Part shown: positions 23,901 through 42,100 of the stretch, piece by piece
How the letters are laid out: each line of letters opens with the position of its first letter
Position numbering within the stretch: position 1 is the first letter of the stretch
Assembly: GCF_000003815.2 (NCBI RefSeq)
Contig: NC_049994.1
Coordinates: forward strand, 11,689,376 to 11,753,375
From: Branchiostoma floridae
Lineage: Eukaryota > Chordata > Leptocardii > Amphioxiformes > Branchiostomatidae
Direction: 5' to 3'
Length of the DNA stretch: 64,000 bases
Notes under the pieces: model-generated
What the model was told of the DNA's origin: nothing
The model's database searches: none
What the model saw: the letters and a program-made list of their open reading frames with translations, nothing else
Program-made: the position numbers and the translations under genes

Positions 23901-24101
23901 CATACACCATTATAATCAAAATTAATGGCCGCCATCTTTTTACCGTTGTCATGTATAGAAATCATTACTCACCCTAGTTTGTAGATTGTCAGTAGTTTCC
24001 TCATTGTTTACGGGGACGCCGTCAGAAACAACTATAAAGCCGCATACCACCATGAGGCAGGGGGTGAGCCCCTTCCATACGTTCATCACTACTGCGAACA
24101 T
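17972..24101 (-). CDS. Matrix metalloproteinase with hemopexin domain and hydrophobic (GPI-type) C-terminus
   Basis: Eleven coding exons: 24101-23973, 22934-22732, 22230-22135, 21681-21490, 20987-20857, 20727-20572, 20204-20089, 19679-19547, 19057-18921, 18538-18415, 18252-17972. All phases match, giving 565 aa. Order: signal peptide; peptidoglycan-binding-like pro-domain (RWLTKYGYV); cysteine switch PRCSVKD around residue 112; catalytic domain with [11 protein letters not shown], the zinc site [11 protein letters not shown] (260-270) and Met-turn GTIMYP; four hemopexin blades starting at [10 protein letters not shown] and closing at DCPPQ; acidic linker; terminal [20 protein letters not shown]. 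The family cleaves extracellular matrix and pericellular proteins. The tail suggests membrane tethering. [12 protein letters not shown] resembles stromelysin-3-type enzymes, but no furin RXKR site precedes the catalytic domain. An acceptor at 20769 would add 14 residues in frame. Confidence 0.93.
19966..20035. repeat. Dispersed repeat fragment (shared with 29340-29390)
   Basis: Read on the minus strand it runs CCGGTATAACCAGCCTTCAG, then CGTAACATCAGCTTCGC. The segment at 29340 reads CCGGTATAACCGCCCTTCGG, then CGTAACACACCAGCTTCGC. Lies in an intron of the metalloproteinase gene. Confidence 0.6.
22359..22546. mobile_element. Foldback MITE with arms of about 75 bp
   Basis: Nearly the whole element is an inverted repeat. 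TTTACAAATCAAGAATTTAG, then CTCGGCCGAGTTG, CGAGGAGGCATGACCCTGA are mirrored on the right with few mismatches, leaving a loop of about 30 nt. It lies in the intron between the pro-domain exon and the cysteine-switch exon of the metalloproteinase gene. Confidence 0.88.
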
Positions 24102-24149
24102 TTTAAGTCGGAGTCTGGATAATGTCCAATTAAGACAACGTAGAAACAA

Positions 24150-25257
24150 ACGTTATGATGTGGTCTCTGTAAAGGAAATGTGCCCGTTTCAATTCTTTGT
24201 TTCACATCACTTTTTGACGAAATTTCAAAACATTACAATTCTACATCGACAACTTTTAAAGGGAAAAATCTACAAAATCATCAACAATTTTTGTGATTGG
24301 ATATATAAGACTTTGTATAATATGATTGATCTAGACCGACTTTCCTATTCACAAGAACTGATACGTATCATATTCTTGCTAAATGTTCTAATTGATGAAT
24401 TTGAACATCACGCAAAAAGGGTCCAAATCACATCCCAACTAATTTTCCACGGCCACATCGATTTTTTATAATAATCATTAAAAAATCTTTGTAAAATTAG
24501 TTAATTTGCCTGTGACGGCAAAACCCACAGGGAAAACCAGATGGGTAATAAATCTTACGTTTTGAGCAGTCTACAGTGATATTTTCCCCAAAGGTGATGT
24601 TTAATTTTACCTCCAACGTATTTGTTTTCGCCCAACGGTGAGGTTCAGATCGGACCACATTATCAACGTCCGGCAGAAGCGCTTAACCGGATGTGCACAC
24701 GTGACTACTGCTGGGACACTGGATGTGATGTAACGGTTCCCTTGGCAACGGGGTGTTGTATGCCAAGTTTGATTCTACATCGAATGTGATTAACTTATGA
24801 GGACCTTATCTGACCTAGGCTTTTTCTGCATATAACAAATGTGGCATACGACTTTAATATAAGTTCTCTTAAAATCATAGCACTACTCTTGAGGTTTCTT
24901 TCATTTATTCTATTCATAAGAAACGATCAAGATCTCCATATACAATGTATATACAATTTTGACAAATCAAATTAAAGAAATAGTAACAATGGCTGAAAAC
25001 ACTAGATAATTATCAAATGATATTTGATAACATACAGAAAGACATATAAAAAATAATACATATAATCACCCAATACTTATGAATGAACAACATCAACTAA
25101 CAAGGAGGCTATTGGGGTTGAGATGCTATTGGGCTTCAATAAAGATCGACCTTCGAAGGCGGAATAAAGCGAACAAGGCTAAAAGATCGTGGTTTTTAAG
25201 AGCAAGAAATTTACGTCCAAACGTAATACCAGTCAGTCCAAGTCAATCATAATTAGA
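24150..25257. other. Spacer upstream of the metalloproteinase and downstream of the LRR gene
   Basis: Should hold the metalloproteinase promoter or 5' UTR and the 3' UTR of the LRR gene. No further coding exon was recognised. Open frames antisense to the signal exon are shadows. Confidence 0.4.
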
Positions 25258-27776
25258 TTAATCATAAAAGTAAATTTCGTCGTCCTTTTCGAAGACGTTT
25301 TGTTCAGGACTTGGGTCCATTTCATCGATCAGCATAGCACTAGTTTCCGTTTGTTTCCTGCACCACGGGATGGGGAGTTTGTGTCGAAGGATGAAAACCA
25401 GACAAGCAATGACTACGCCGATGAAAACTCCACCGAAAAGTGCAGCAACGAGAGCCGGAATACCGAATTGCGATTCTCTCTCACAAAGTGAGGTGAGCTG
25501 CTCGGGCAACACGGTTTCTAACGGTCTTCCGCGCATGATGTCCGGGCTTGCGCAGACGGCGGCGGTCCTTTCTCCATTTCCGTCACTGATCCAAGCACGC
25601 AAACTCTCGACCCCACAGTCACAGCGGAAAGGGTTCTCCGTCAAGTTCACAAACGTCATCGGCGGGAGATTGCTAAAGGCCCCACCGGAAACTTCTTCGA
25701 TCTGATTCGAATCCAAACGAAGCTCTAGAAGAGACGACATGGCTTGAAAGGCTCCTTCGTGGATGCGACTTATCTGGCAATGATCAACAGCAAGATATCG
25801 GAGATTTTTCGTATTGTTAAAGCAGTTTGCTGGAAGCTCGCTGAGAAGGTTGTGACTGAGCTCTAAAGTCTCAAGTTGGCTAAGATGTTGGAGAGAAGCC
25901 GAAACAGTAACTAGCTTGTTATGGTTCAGAGTGAGTTTCTTAAGGGCCAGTGAACTTTGCTGATCGAAAGCGTTGTCCTCGACGAACGTGAGTTTGTTGT
26001 TATCTAATGTCACGTTTTGTAACGCCGTAAGGCGGTAGAAGGTATGTTCGAAGATATGGGAAAGTTGGTTGTTGTCCAGGTGAACAGACTTGAGACGAGG
26101 AAGAGAGGAGAAAGTGCGGCTGTGAAGTTGTTGCAGTTTGCAGCCTTTCGCGGTGAAACGTTCCAAGTTGTCCAACGAATCCAACGCGTTGTCTCCAATC
26201 TCGGCTAGAGAATTGTTATCTATGTTTAGTTTTCGCAAGTTCACGAGAAATCGCAGGTCTTCTTTCCTCAGACTCGTGATGTTGTTTACACTCAAATCTA
26301 CGTTCTCAGTACTGGGGGATAGGGACGGTACGAAGAGCAGCTGATTTCTTGCGATGTCAACTGTCCAAAGGGAAGAGAAATCGGAAAGCGAAGGCAGGCT
26401 TTTAATACTGTTGTTACGCAGCAGCAAGACCCTCAAGTTAGGCATTGCCGCAAAAACGTTTTCTTCGACAAGCTGTATTTTGTTATTGCTCAAACGAAGA
26501 CATTTCAGATTATTCAACCCTTCGAAGGGATATCCAACAATCTCTGCGATCTTGTTATTTCCTAAATGTAGTTCTTCTAGATTGACAAGATTAGAGAATA
26601 TGTTATTTCCCAAAGAAGCGAGTTCGTTGGACTCTATGTAGAGATTCCGGAGGTTTGTGAGCCCGCTAAACATTGTGCGATCCAGGTTCGTAAGCGAGTT
26701 CTTGGACACTTCCAGGGTGGTCAGATTCGAACTTTCTGTTGACACCAGAGGGCGAAGGTACGTTAGCTTATTCCCTCCAATATATAACACGGACAAAGAC
26801 GGCACGTGGTCAAGAAATGACTCTTGAAAAACGTCTATTCCGTTTTCATTTAAGAAAAGAGTGGTGAGGTTGGGTAAACCTGCGAAGCTTTCTCCTCGGA
26901 TTTGGCTTAACTGGTTTTTAGACAGGTCGATAAACTGTAGGCTGCTGTGTCGAACGAACGCGCGGGTTGGAAGGTTCGCTAGGAAGTTTCTAGGAAGTCT
27001 GAGTTTGTGTAAGTTTGGGAGGATCTGTGCATCGAGCCCGTCAAGGTTTACGATGAAGTTTCCTGTGGCGTCTATTTCTTCTGTTGTCTGTGCGATGGGA
27101 GCAGGGAAACCGGGCAGTCTCTTCTCATAGCATCGCACATACGTCCTGTTGGTGTAAAAATGCAACATTAGTGAGGATACATTACTTTGGCTACATAAGC
27201 GACCGAGAGAGCGAAGGGAAGCTAAAATGCTGACACCCAGGCTTTAATAAACAAACATACTATACATAGTACTAACAAGAAATTCTGTCAACAGTTGTAT
27301 TTCTTCGAAATTCTTCTTGAGTAGTTTGTTTATGAAGCAAGTAGGAATTGTTATAACGTTACCGGTAGTTCACCTTTATCCGCGGGGTAACCTAAATCCG
27401 TTGCTTAAAAAACAAGGGCATTTAGGGATATCAAGTACACGGACACTAGTTTCAAAGTGCAATATGCGCCTTTTGAAAAAAAAAGAAAGAAAATATTTCC
27501 ACTTACAACCATCGTCCGTCGACTTGATATTCTTTATATCCTGTGTTTAAAAACATCGGGTATAGGTTACCCCGCGGATGAAGATGAACTACCTTAGACT
27601 CTTTGGTAACTTACGAGTCTACACAGGTGCATTCTGTTGGACAGATGTCGATGTGCGAGTCTATCTGTCTGAAGAGGGCAGCCAGACCGAACACGCACAG
27701 GAACAGCGCACGGACTGACGGACTCTGGAACCCAGAGATCTGCATAGCTGATCCACGTGCACGGGGCGTCTTTTCC
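25258..27776 (-). CDS. Type I membrane leucine-rich repeat receptor
   Basis: Coding parts 27745-27615 and 27145-25258 (phase 2 intron) give 672 aa. The 5' exon begins at the acceptor ACTGTAG at 27776, so untranslated exons lie upstream. Order: signal peptide (MQISGFQSPSVRALFLCVFG); LRRNT CPTECTCVDSTYVRCYE; about 20 tandem LRRs (LxxLxLxxN); LRRCT (NPFRCDCGVESLRAW to SLCERE); membrane helix near residues 605-630 (GVFIGVVIACLVFILR); 40-residue acidic cytoplasmic tail with several tyrosines (EIYFYD). No TIR, Ig or fibronectin domain. Such receptors act in cell adhesion or innate recognition; the ligand is not predictable. An upstream in-frame ATG at 27853 lies before the acceptor and is not used in this model. 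Confidence 0.92.
27364..27593. mobile_element. MITE-like element in the LRR gene intron
   Basis: Ends GGTAGTTCACCTTTATCCGC then GGGGTAACCTA, inverted at the right as TAGGTTACCCCGCGGATGAA then GATGAACTACC. About 30-bp arms around a core of about 170 bp. The right end lies about 20 nt from the donor of the signal-peptide exon. Confidence 0.85.
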
Positions 27777-28482
27777 CTACAGTAATAGAAAACGGTATGT
27801 ATTTTGATAAGGGCAAACAAAGGAAGTGACGCATTATGGTTGTCACTCAGCACAAATAGTTGGGAAAGGTGAATTTGATCATCATTTCTGTGTTGCTACA
27901 TGTACTTTATCATTGGTATAATTAGAAAGCTTATTTATCAGTGATTGCAGTGATTCGAAATGTGTCATGATCATAACAAATGTGGTATTGTTGTCAAGGG
28001 CAATAAACACGCTTTCCAAGTACACGTGTATGTGCAATACAACGCAATGTATAGTTTTCTTTGAGACATGAAATCAAGCCTTCCAAATTTGGTTCTGAGT
28101 TTATCTAGTATTATCACACTTTTCCAAATGACCTTTGTGTCGTTAAAATGAACTTTTTACGACCCCCAAAGGTGAAACGTTACATAACGGGCTAAAATAT
28201 CTATCAATCAACTTTGTGAATTCTCGTCATCATCGTACATTTAAAAGGAATTTAAAGCTTTCTTGAGGGGGGAGGGGAGCTGGAGAACAAGACTACATGT
28301 GACATACAAATGTGGCAACGAACGGTACTTTGCATCATACATTGCAGTGCCAGTTAGATGATGAACTGATAAGTTGACCTACTTAAAAAGCAGCAGAGTT
28401 ACGAAAACAACTTTAGAATCACGCTATGACAAGCAGACGAGTTCCCATCGCCCTCTCAGTGTGACAAACAGATCAAACTTAC

Positions 28483-28620
28483 ATAAATGTAGCTTGGGGG
28501 CCGTTTTCACTAGGTTTATTCGTACCGGGTTTTCCTAGGTTGTTGAGCGGCGTAAGTCGTGAGATGGTCAGTGTGCAATGCAGGGACGGCAGGGTCACTC
28601 CGTCCTCTATAAAACGACGA
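28483..28620 (-). other. Candidate 5' UTR exon of the LRR gene (copy 1)
   Basis: Ends in a strong minus-strand donor (ATTTAT|GTAAGTTTG at 28482). It contains ACCATCTCACGAC, shared with the similar exon at 30097-30240. Would splice to the acceptor at 27777. Confidence 0.35.
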
Positions 28621-29287
28621 TGTATTTTTTACACGGTCAGCAAATATGTCTTGTAGTTAATTACAAACCTAAGTGCAAACAACCTATGTACTGATTCGTC
28701 CTAATTCTATGAGACTCTTTTGCCCACCTGTTTAATTGATTAGAATGTCACGACAATGCAGTATCAAACTTTATTCCAGCTACAAATTTTCAAGTCTATC
28801 GCCACAATTTTGACATTTTCTTTCGTTATTTTGAAAATATCTAGTGATCTGTGTTGTAATTAAGGTCATGTTTTCCGATTTTATGGGTGACAAATGCTCG
28901 CGCATCAATTTTCGTCCGTCTCCCGAAAAAAAAAGTTTTCAACCATACTGTAAATCGTTTAAAGCTGATGCATAATGAGTAAATATATTCTGTAAGTTGC
29001 AAAAAAAAAATATTCGGAAAATGAATACCAATGTCGAAAAATGATGAAGTCAGCTTCAAAGTCAAAGAAGATTTGAAAGAGCAAAAATGAAGAATCGTTC
29101 GATATAAATTCCAAGTTTTGTGTAATTTAACATTTTGTTCACCCTTTCCGACCACTTAGATTACATAATGATGGCCACTTTTATTTTGGGCAACCTTTTT
29201 CTTCATTCACACGCGTACATCAACATCAATATAACCAATATGGGCTAATTGTCTGAAGAAATATATCATATCAAATCTATCAAAAGA

Positions 29288-29298
29288 AAATCTGTATC

Positions 29299-29333
<35 letters not shown>

Positions 29334-29338
29334 CTATA
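29288..29338. repeat. (TATATG)n microsatellite
   Basis: Seven or more GTATAT/TATATG units immediately before a dispersed repeat fragment at 29340. Confidence 0.9.
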
Positions 29339-29339
29339 T

Positions 29340-29390
29340 AGCCGGTATAACCGCCCTTCGGCGTAACACACCAGCTTCGCGGCCATTATG
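29340..29390. repeat. Dispersed repeat fragment (shared with 19966-20035)
   Basis: GCCGGTATAACCGCCCTTCG then GCGTAACACACCAGCTTCGC; diverged match to the copy at about 20 kb on the other strand. Confidence 0.6.
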
Positions 29391-29674
29391 AAGGGAGGGG
29401 GTGGGGTCTCGACAACAAAGCCTACAATGTATGATGTTTTTATTATCACCTTCAAGATACATGTACAAAGTAAGGGGACAAAGGACTAAAGTTTACTCTA
29501 GACATGTGAAAGAAAATATTGACTTTTCAGAACTGAAGTCACGTTTCCTGATTTAAGTCAAGTTGAAGTTTCACTGTGATGAAAGGTTAAACAAACGCCT
29601 GTGCGTCAATGTCCAAGTTCAAATAACCAAGGATGAACTTGAACCATGTACTATGAACATGTATACTCTCCAAG

Positions 29675-29800
29675 CAGAGGTTCGGCTCCAGCTGTTTTCG
29701 ACTTTATATGCGTTTTTATCAGGCTTTTTTTATGCTGTTTATTTTGTTATTTTTTGTCTTCCTGCCAAACTGGAAAAACTCAGCCGGAGCCGAACCTCTG
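29675..29800. mobile_element. Short MITE-like element
   Basis: CAGAGGTTCGGCTCC at the left is exactly mirrored by GGAGCCGAACCTCTG at the right, around about 95 bp of T-rich core. No ORF of its own; frames crossing it are chance. Confidence 0.85.
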
Positions 29801-30096
29801 TTTTAAGAGTACCAAGAACGCTGATATGGCTTCTTGGCAAACGGACAGCAACAACTCACATGCATTTGTGATACGTCACACGAAACGGTTATCATTTTGC
29901 GAAGGTATAAGGTCGTGGAACTCTAGTTTCCAAATGAAGGCAGGTTTCATCAACTTATAAACGATGCAATGCCCTACCAGATTACTTGATAAGATGATCT
30001 ACTTTATATTACAAGCGAGTTACAAAACGATTTTAAGAATCACACTGAAAATTTAGTTGTCATTGCGACTTGCTACGACAAATCAAACAAACTTAC

Positions 30097-30240
30097 GCCA
30101 ATTTCGCTACGTCTTCCTTTCTGGGGGATTCGTGCTGAGCGAAGATGTTGAGCAGCGTCGTGAGATGGTTCTTGCGCATGCTTTATGCTGGCATGAGGGG
30201 GTGACAGGGTCAAACTGGTGTGCCAAAAATAGCCTTCAGC
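30097..30240 (-). other. Candidate alternative 5' UTR exon of the LRR gene (copy 2)
   Basis: Minus-strand donor AATTGGC|GTAAGTTTG at 30096. Shares ACCATCTCACGAC and GTTGAGC-type blocks with 28483-28620. Lies about 400 bp from the divergent Lifeguard promoter. Confidence 0.35.
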
Positions 30241-30621
30241 AGGTACTCTGACCCTAAAACCACGTGTATCCGAAATAGATAAAGATATTTTTCACATGGT
30301 AGACTTAACTCATCAGCAAATATATCTTACAGTTAATTATAAACTACGAGCAAATAAATGCATGTATGTAACGTTATGTATAAATGTCCATTCGTTGATG
30401 GTATACAGCGATAATCAAGCTCAATATAAAAGTGATGGTTTTCTTAGCGTATTTTTCCTATATATACTTCTGTATTACATAACGTTCGAACTTAGAAAAG
30501 GTACGGCTTGACAGGGCTGTGTGGAGTGAAAATGTACAAACTTGACCGTTCAACGGCGGCCTCTTGCGGCTTTATTCAAAACTGCAGCATTTAAAGCCAA
30601 CTTCTTGTGTATCTCGCCAGT

Positions 30622-30662
30622 TCTCGCGAGACTTCAAATTTGATGATGTTCGCGTGACGTCA
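30622..30662 (+). promoter_or_regulatory. Core promoter of the Lifeguard gene: TCTCGCGAGA plus CRE
   Basis: TCTCGCGAGA at 30622-30631 is the palindromic CGCG element typical of TATA-less housekeeping promoters. TGACGTCA at 30655-30662 is a perfect ATF/CREB site. Both lie just upstream of the untranslated first exon that ends at 30744. Binding is inferred from consensus only. Confidence 0.6.
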
Positions 30663-30744
30663 TTTGGAGAATCAAGGGTCTTGTCGTGATCGATGTAGTG
30701 ATTTCTTCAGCAAATTTTCGACAAGAAGGATCAAATCTTATCAG
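30663..30744 (+). other. Probable 5' UTR exon of the Lifeguard gene
   Basis: Ends CTTATCAG|GTAAGAC. The partner acceptor TCATTTTCAG lies at 32489, 24 nt before the start codon. Intron 1 of about 1.7 kb has no supported exon. Confidence 0.5.
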
Positions 30745-32513
30745 GTAAGACTTGACAGGTTGTTAAAGAATCATCTAAAGGCTTTAGGGACATTTTTAGT
30801 AGCTGTAATTTTTGTTGGTTGTTGTTTTGGGCGTGTTTTGTGGTGAACACGAACCAGCAGCCATTTCCTTGTTGTATCTACATGCTGATTTTAGGCGTTG
30901 CAGAAATACAATTTTTTTCTGGGCTTTAATATAGAATCTACCATATTGTCACCAATATCTCATCATTAGCGTCGTCATTTAACAGTGTAGTGGCTTAATC
31001 TTTGTCTTATATTCATGTCGTTGATGGAAAACAGGATTTGACGGTGATTATTTTATAATTATTGCGCAATTCGATTACTCATTTGGCATGAAACTGTGAT
31101 GTCAAAGACTCAAAAATAAAATGACAACATCAAAGTAAAAAAAAATTAAGATAAGGCTAAAACAAAAACGGAACTTAATTTCCTCCTAGAATTTAGCTTG
31201 GTATGGTATTTTAGTAAACCAGCGCATGCCTGATTGTGACATGTTTACATAAATTCATATCTCATGTATGCATCAAGCTGTCATAAGATACAGCAAAATT
31301 ATGAATGATGTATGTATTGCTAAGAAGAATAAAAGGAAAGAATCCGCCTATGTATTGAAAATAAGTGTATTTCGAATTTGTATGTATAACTACTGGTACT
31401 GTTAATAATATTGGGTTTTGGTTGGAATTGCAGACTTGCACGGACCAGATTTTTCTGGAATGTGCGTCAGATTCTGGAAAAATCTAGTAGTATTGATTGT
31501 ATTGATGCAAATGACACCATGCGCATCTGACAACATATTCTCATTGCTTTAGATTCCTTTCACGTTATGTTATAGTTATGCTTTCCTCCTACACTCCTGT
31601 CTGCTATGTAATTTTTTAAATCTTAGTCTTAGATCCAGACTTGCTTAAATTATACTAGAATTTTTGCCACTTGTTGTTACCTTGTATGTATACATGCAAG
31701 AACATCATAAAGTTCTTCATGTATGTTAACATACAATTAAAATTGGCCCGTGGTGTAGCATTTATTTTAAGTGTTCAGCAGAGGTGGCAGCCAAATAATT
31801 ATGCTAAGTCAAACAACCCACTTGACCAAGGAGCTTTAAAAGCTCCTTGACTTGACTAACCCTATAAATTTAACTATGTAGATTAGGCATTGTAATAATA
31901 TTATATATATAAAGTGTTAGTACTAGTGGCATTGATTCAACGTGTCTAACAGAGACTTATACCATGAGCATTTTGGTCATCACTGTTTATCTCTCGGTTC
32001 TAAACATGTCTTTTAAAAATTTGCCACATTAATTATGCATTTTCAGGAGCATGGCTATTCAGCCAGGGTTTCCCCATGTCATGGCTCAGTCATGTGATGT
32101 GGTGTCATACTCATAGGTAAACTGAAAGTGAAAGAGGAACTTAAAACTAGGGTGATGAAATTCTAAGTTTTTTCCCATGATGGTGCAAAAATGAATTCTT
32201 ACTGTACTCATATATATGCAGCTACTAGTACTAATTTATTAGGTTTATGCAGTTAAACCGCTGCACACTTTGTATATATGGAAAAAGGTACACCTGACCT
32301 GGTGAGCTAGATGCAAAAATGGGCTCCATAGAGTAACATTCCAATCAATTAGGTACATATGTCTTGAAAATGACTGCTTAAACATTTGTACCTTTATTTC
32401 ATACGGTTCCAGCACAATATAATCGATATATTACAAAGATTGGTATTTTGAAAAATGACTTCTGAAGTAATTTATGTTATCATTTTCAGAGAGAAAACCT
32501 AGTGGTGTTCAAG

Positions 32514-38915
<6,402 letters not shown>

Positions 38916-38942
38916 GTTCAAGATGAATATCTCTAACAGTTG

Positions 38943-39143
38943 TACTGTAAATGTATTTACTTTTGCGGTGGTTTTATATCATGGTAGGAGGCGAAATGAG
39001 GTTTTAATTTGCGTTTGAAACAATTTTGTACTTCTATATGTAATCATACATTCAAACACATAGTCGTGGTGTGATAAATTCCCAGAGGTCACCAAGAAAA
39101 AGGAGCAAATATGACCACCGCAAAAGTATCCAGATTTACAGAA
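38943..39143. mobile_element. MITE-like element, TACTGTAAAT family (copy 2)
   Basis: TACTGTAAATGTATTTACTT then TTGCGGTGG at the left, and CCACCGCAAAAGTATCCAGA then TTTACAGA at the right. Diverged relative of 35628-35839. Confidence 0.7.
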
Positions 39144-42100
39144 GCACAGCTTGCAGTCGGTTTTCTATCATTTCTTGATCCACATTTAAGGACATTGGGT
39201 GTTTTTTTCTTGATTTATTTAACTTTATTTTTTTACTTGTTTATGCAATGCTGAGCAGTTTCATGTAAGGGGTAGCAGGTAACTGATTTTGTTTAGGGTG
39301 ATATTTCTTCATCTAAACACAGCTGTTTGCAAAACTTGCTGTTGTTCATCATGCAGTTAAACGAAGTGCATAGAGTAATCTTATGACGTACAATTTCATA
39401 TTTTTGCCTCGCATCAGACCTCCTTGTCTCTTTACGCATGCCAAATTGAATTTTCAAAACTGACTTTCTGGCTTTTACTTATATATAATAACCAGAAAAC
39501 TGAAACAAAAGTATTTTTGAAAGTAACAGTGCTTGTATATGTCTTTTGCTTCAAGAAGTGTGGCTAAAATACTATGATATTATTGGTGTTGACTGTAATG
39601 CATGGTTAGAGTGGAAGATTCTACTACATTTGGGTGTGTTTTCTGTGTGTTCCCCTTCCATGCTGACCTAGGCGGTGGCGAGTAAAACCTTTCAGAACCT
39701 GGACACCCCTCGTGTTGAAATGGAATGATCTCTGAAACTGAAAAATAAGTCACTTGACCCAAGGAAGTCAATAGACATGAATGCAAAAGGTATCATTGGG
39801 AAGAAGTCAAGATGCTTTACTTGACATAATTTCTTTTTTTATCCACCCTATGCGAAAATGGTTCCAATCCAACTAACAAATTTTCTTACTGTTATCATTT
39901 AAAGATTAGGCCCCCCCCCCCCAAAAAAAAGTTTGGTAAATGCAAAAGATTGATGAATTTTAAGTTCCATCTTTAACAAAGTGTGCATGCTAGCCCTTGT
40001 TAACTGAAAGTCACTAACAAAATGTCCTAAAAACACTTTTGGTCATATTACATGTTTCTAGATCAAAAGAGTTTGCACATGGAGCTGAAAAAGTCATATT
40101 TTGTTGTTTTTTTACACATTTTGGTATTTCTGTTGTTGTATCAAAGGCTTGTGTTAGTTGTGTTGGAACATACATTTATATGTTGCATTTGATGTTCTTT
40201 TAAACTGTTAAGATATAGCCTAGCATAGTCATGTAAAATATAAAGAAAGTATAGAAGAAGTCTAGATATAGATTTCTATATTCTCCTGTGCAATGATAGT
40301 TAAACTTTGTGTCATGGAAACTCGATGCGCCAACGTTTGACCTGAACAACACTGGAAAAAATATCACCTAACATTATATATAGAAAAGAGAAATAAAGCT
40401 ATATAAGGAGACTTACTTGATAAACATGAGGCATTATATTCTAGATTTATAGACGGGAGAGAAAAAAGAACATCTTGTATGTTGCATGTACATGTACACA
40501 ATCACACATATTACATGCACTAGACTGTGTAAACTTAATATCACTTCTACTAGTAAAGGCAATAAAAGTGTACAATGTACCCGTAATCGATCACTTTAAA
40601 ACTAGAACCTTAAAACTGTTAGAAGTAACTTTTTAAGCATCTCTGTAACAGTATAGTATATGTGACTTTGTGTCATAACTGAAATAAGGATACTGTTTGA
40701 ACATTGAGGGCAGCATTGTCCGTAAATATCACAAAAGTGTCAATGTAATCTATCAACTAGGTAAATCTTAGGAGTTGTGACATGGTTTTCTGTGAAATTT
40801 GGGAAAGGATTTTCCCAAGATATTGCAGTTTGTGTTATATTATGCTTTGTGTGTATAATGTGAAAACATACATGTATTTCCCTCTTAGAGTTATATAATA
40901 TACCCTTCACTATATTGTACAGTTTCACAACATTTAAGAACAGTAAGTTCCCATTATGTAATGTTCTAGTAAAGGAAGGGATAGTATGTGTGCCTTTTAT
41001 TCTTCAAAAACTCTAGACTTGTAGATTGTCCATTATAAAATATTCTCTCCAATTATATAAAACTGACACTTCTTCATTATGTAATAAATAGGATTGCCAA
41101 TAATAAACAACTTCTAAACTGAATTATGTAGTCAGAAGACATTGAATCTCACGTTTGAAGGGAAACGTGTAGATCTACCATTGAAACTTTCTTTGTTGCG
41201 CTCTTTTTAAAACCAAACTGTCAAGTTAGAAAAGTCAGATTTCAATTTGTTGGTAAGGCAAATTTTGCATTTGTAAGCCAAGCATTGAAATAAACTCAAA
41301 AAGCTTATCTTAATGGTCTAGAAAAGATTCTGAAAGATATGAAAATTGCTTCAAATTATCGTTAATTGTGTGCATGTCTGATGATGTCCGTCAGTTACCA
41401 AGTCTGTAAAAAGATGATTTAGTCAAATGTACAGTTTTCGAGAGCCAAGGCACAATGTAAGAGTGCTACTTGCAAGCATGTGTGGTGTCCCATAAGAGTT
41501 TTTGCAGAGGTGGTCTCTAGCCTACGTTCACCTGTGTTGTCAGTCATCTTGTTTTGACAATTAGAATGTACTGTAAATGACAAGTGCATGTAAATTTAGA
41601 TGTACAAAGCTACAGGAATGTAGAGTTGTATTTTAGTATGCAAGGGTGCCAACAAATGGTCATTGGAAAGATTGCCACTTACAGTTTGTGAGAAATTTAA
41701 CTTGAGCTCCTTGAGAAGAAAGAAGAAACATGTAGAAACGGTACCTTATAGCTGTAGATGGAAAGCAATGTATTATACTGCTACATGATTCAATCGGAAA
41801 GGTTCAGTAAAAAGATTGACACATTTTGAAAGATTTAAGGAAATGTCTTCGAAGGACCTTTAACCCTCAACTGTTGCTCTGACAGCGAGTGAATTACACT
41901 TGGTACTCGACATATTGGAATTTGTATTGGAGCAGTCACAAACTGTATAAAGGTAAATGGAAGCTTTGTAAATCCAGTAGGAAGACGTATAGGACGGATG
42001 GATCGGACAATAGAATAACTTAATGTGTTATAAAAGTATTTTCTGATTAGTATGATGTATATTGATTAATGTGATGTACTTCTTGATCTGTGTAATGTTG

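Noticed and set aside
23986-24471. 161-residue plus frame
   Set aside because: Overlaps antisense the signal-peptide exon of the metalloproteinase; no domain.
29563-29960. Two plus frames of 102-104 residues
   Set aside because: They cross the MITE at 29675-29800 and lack any domain.
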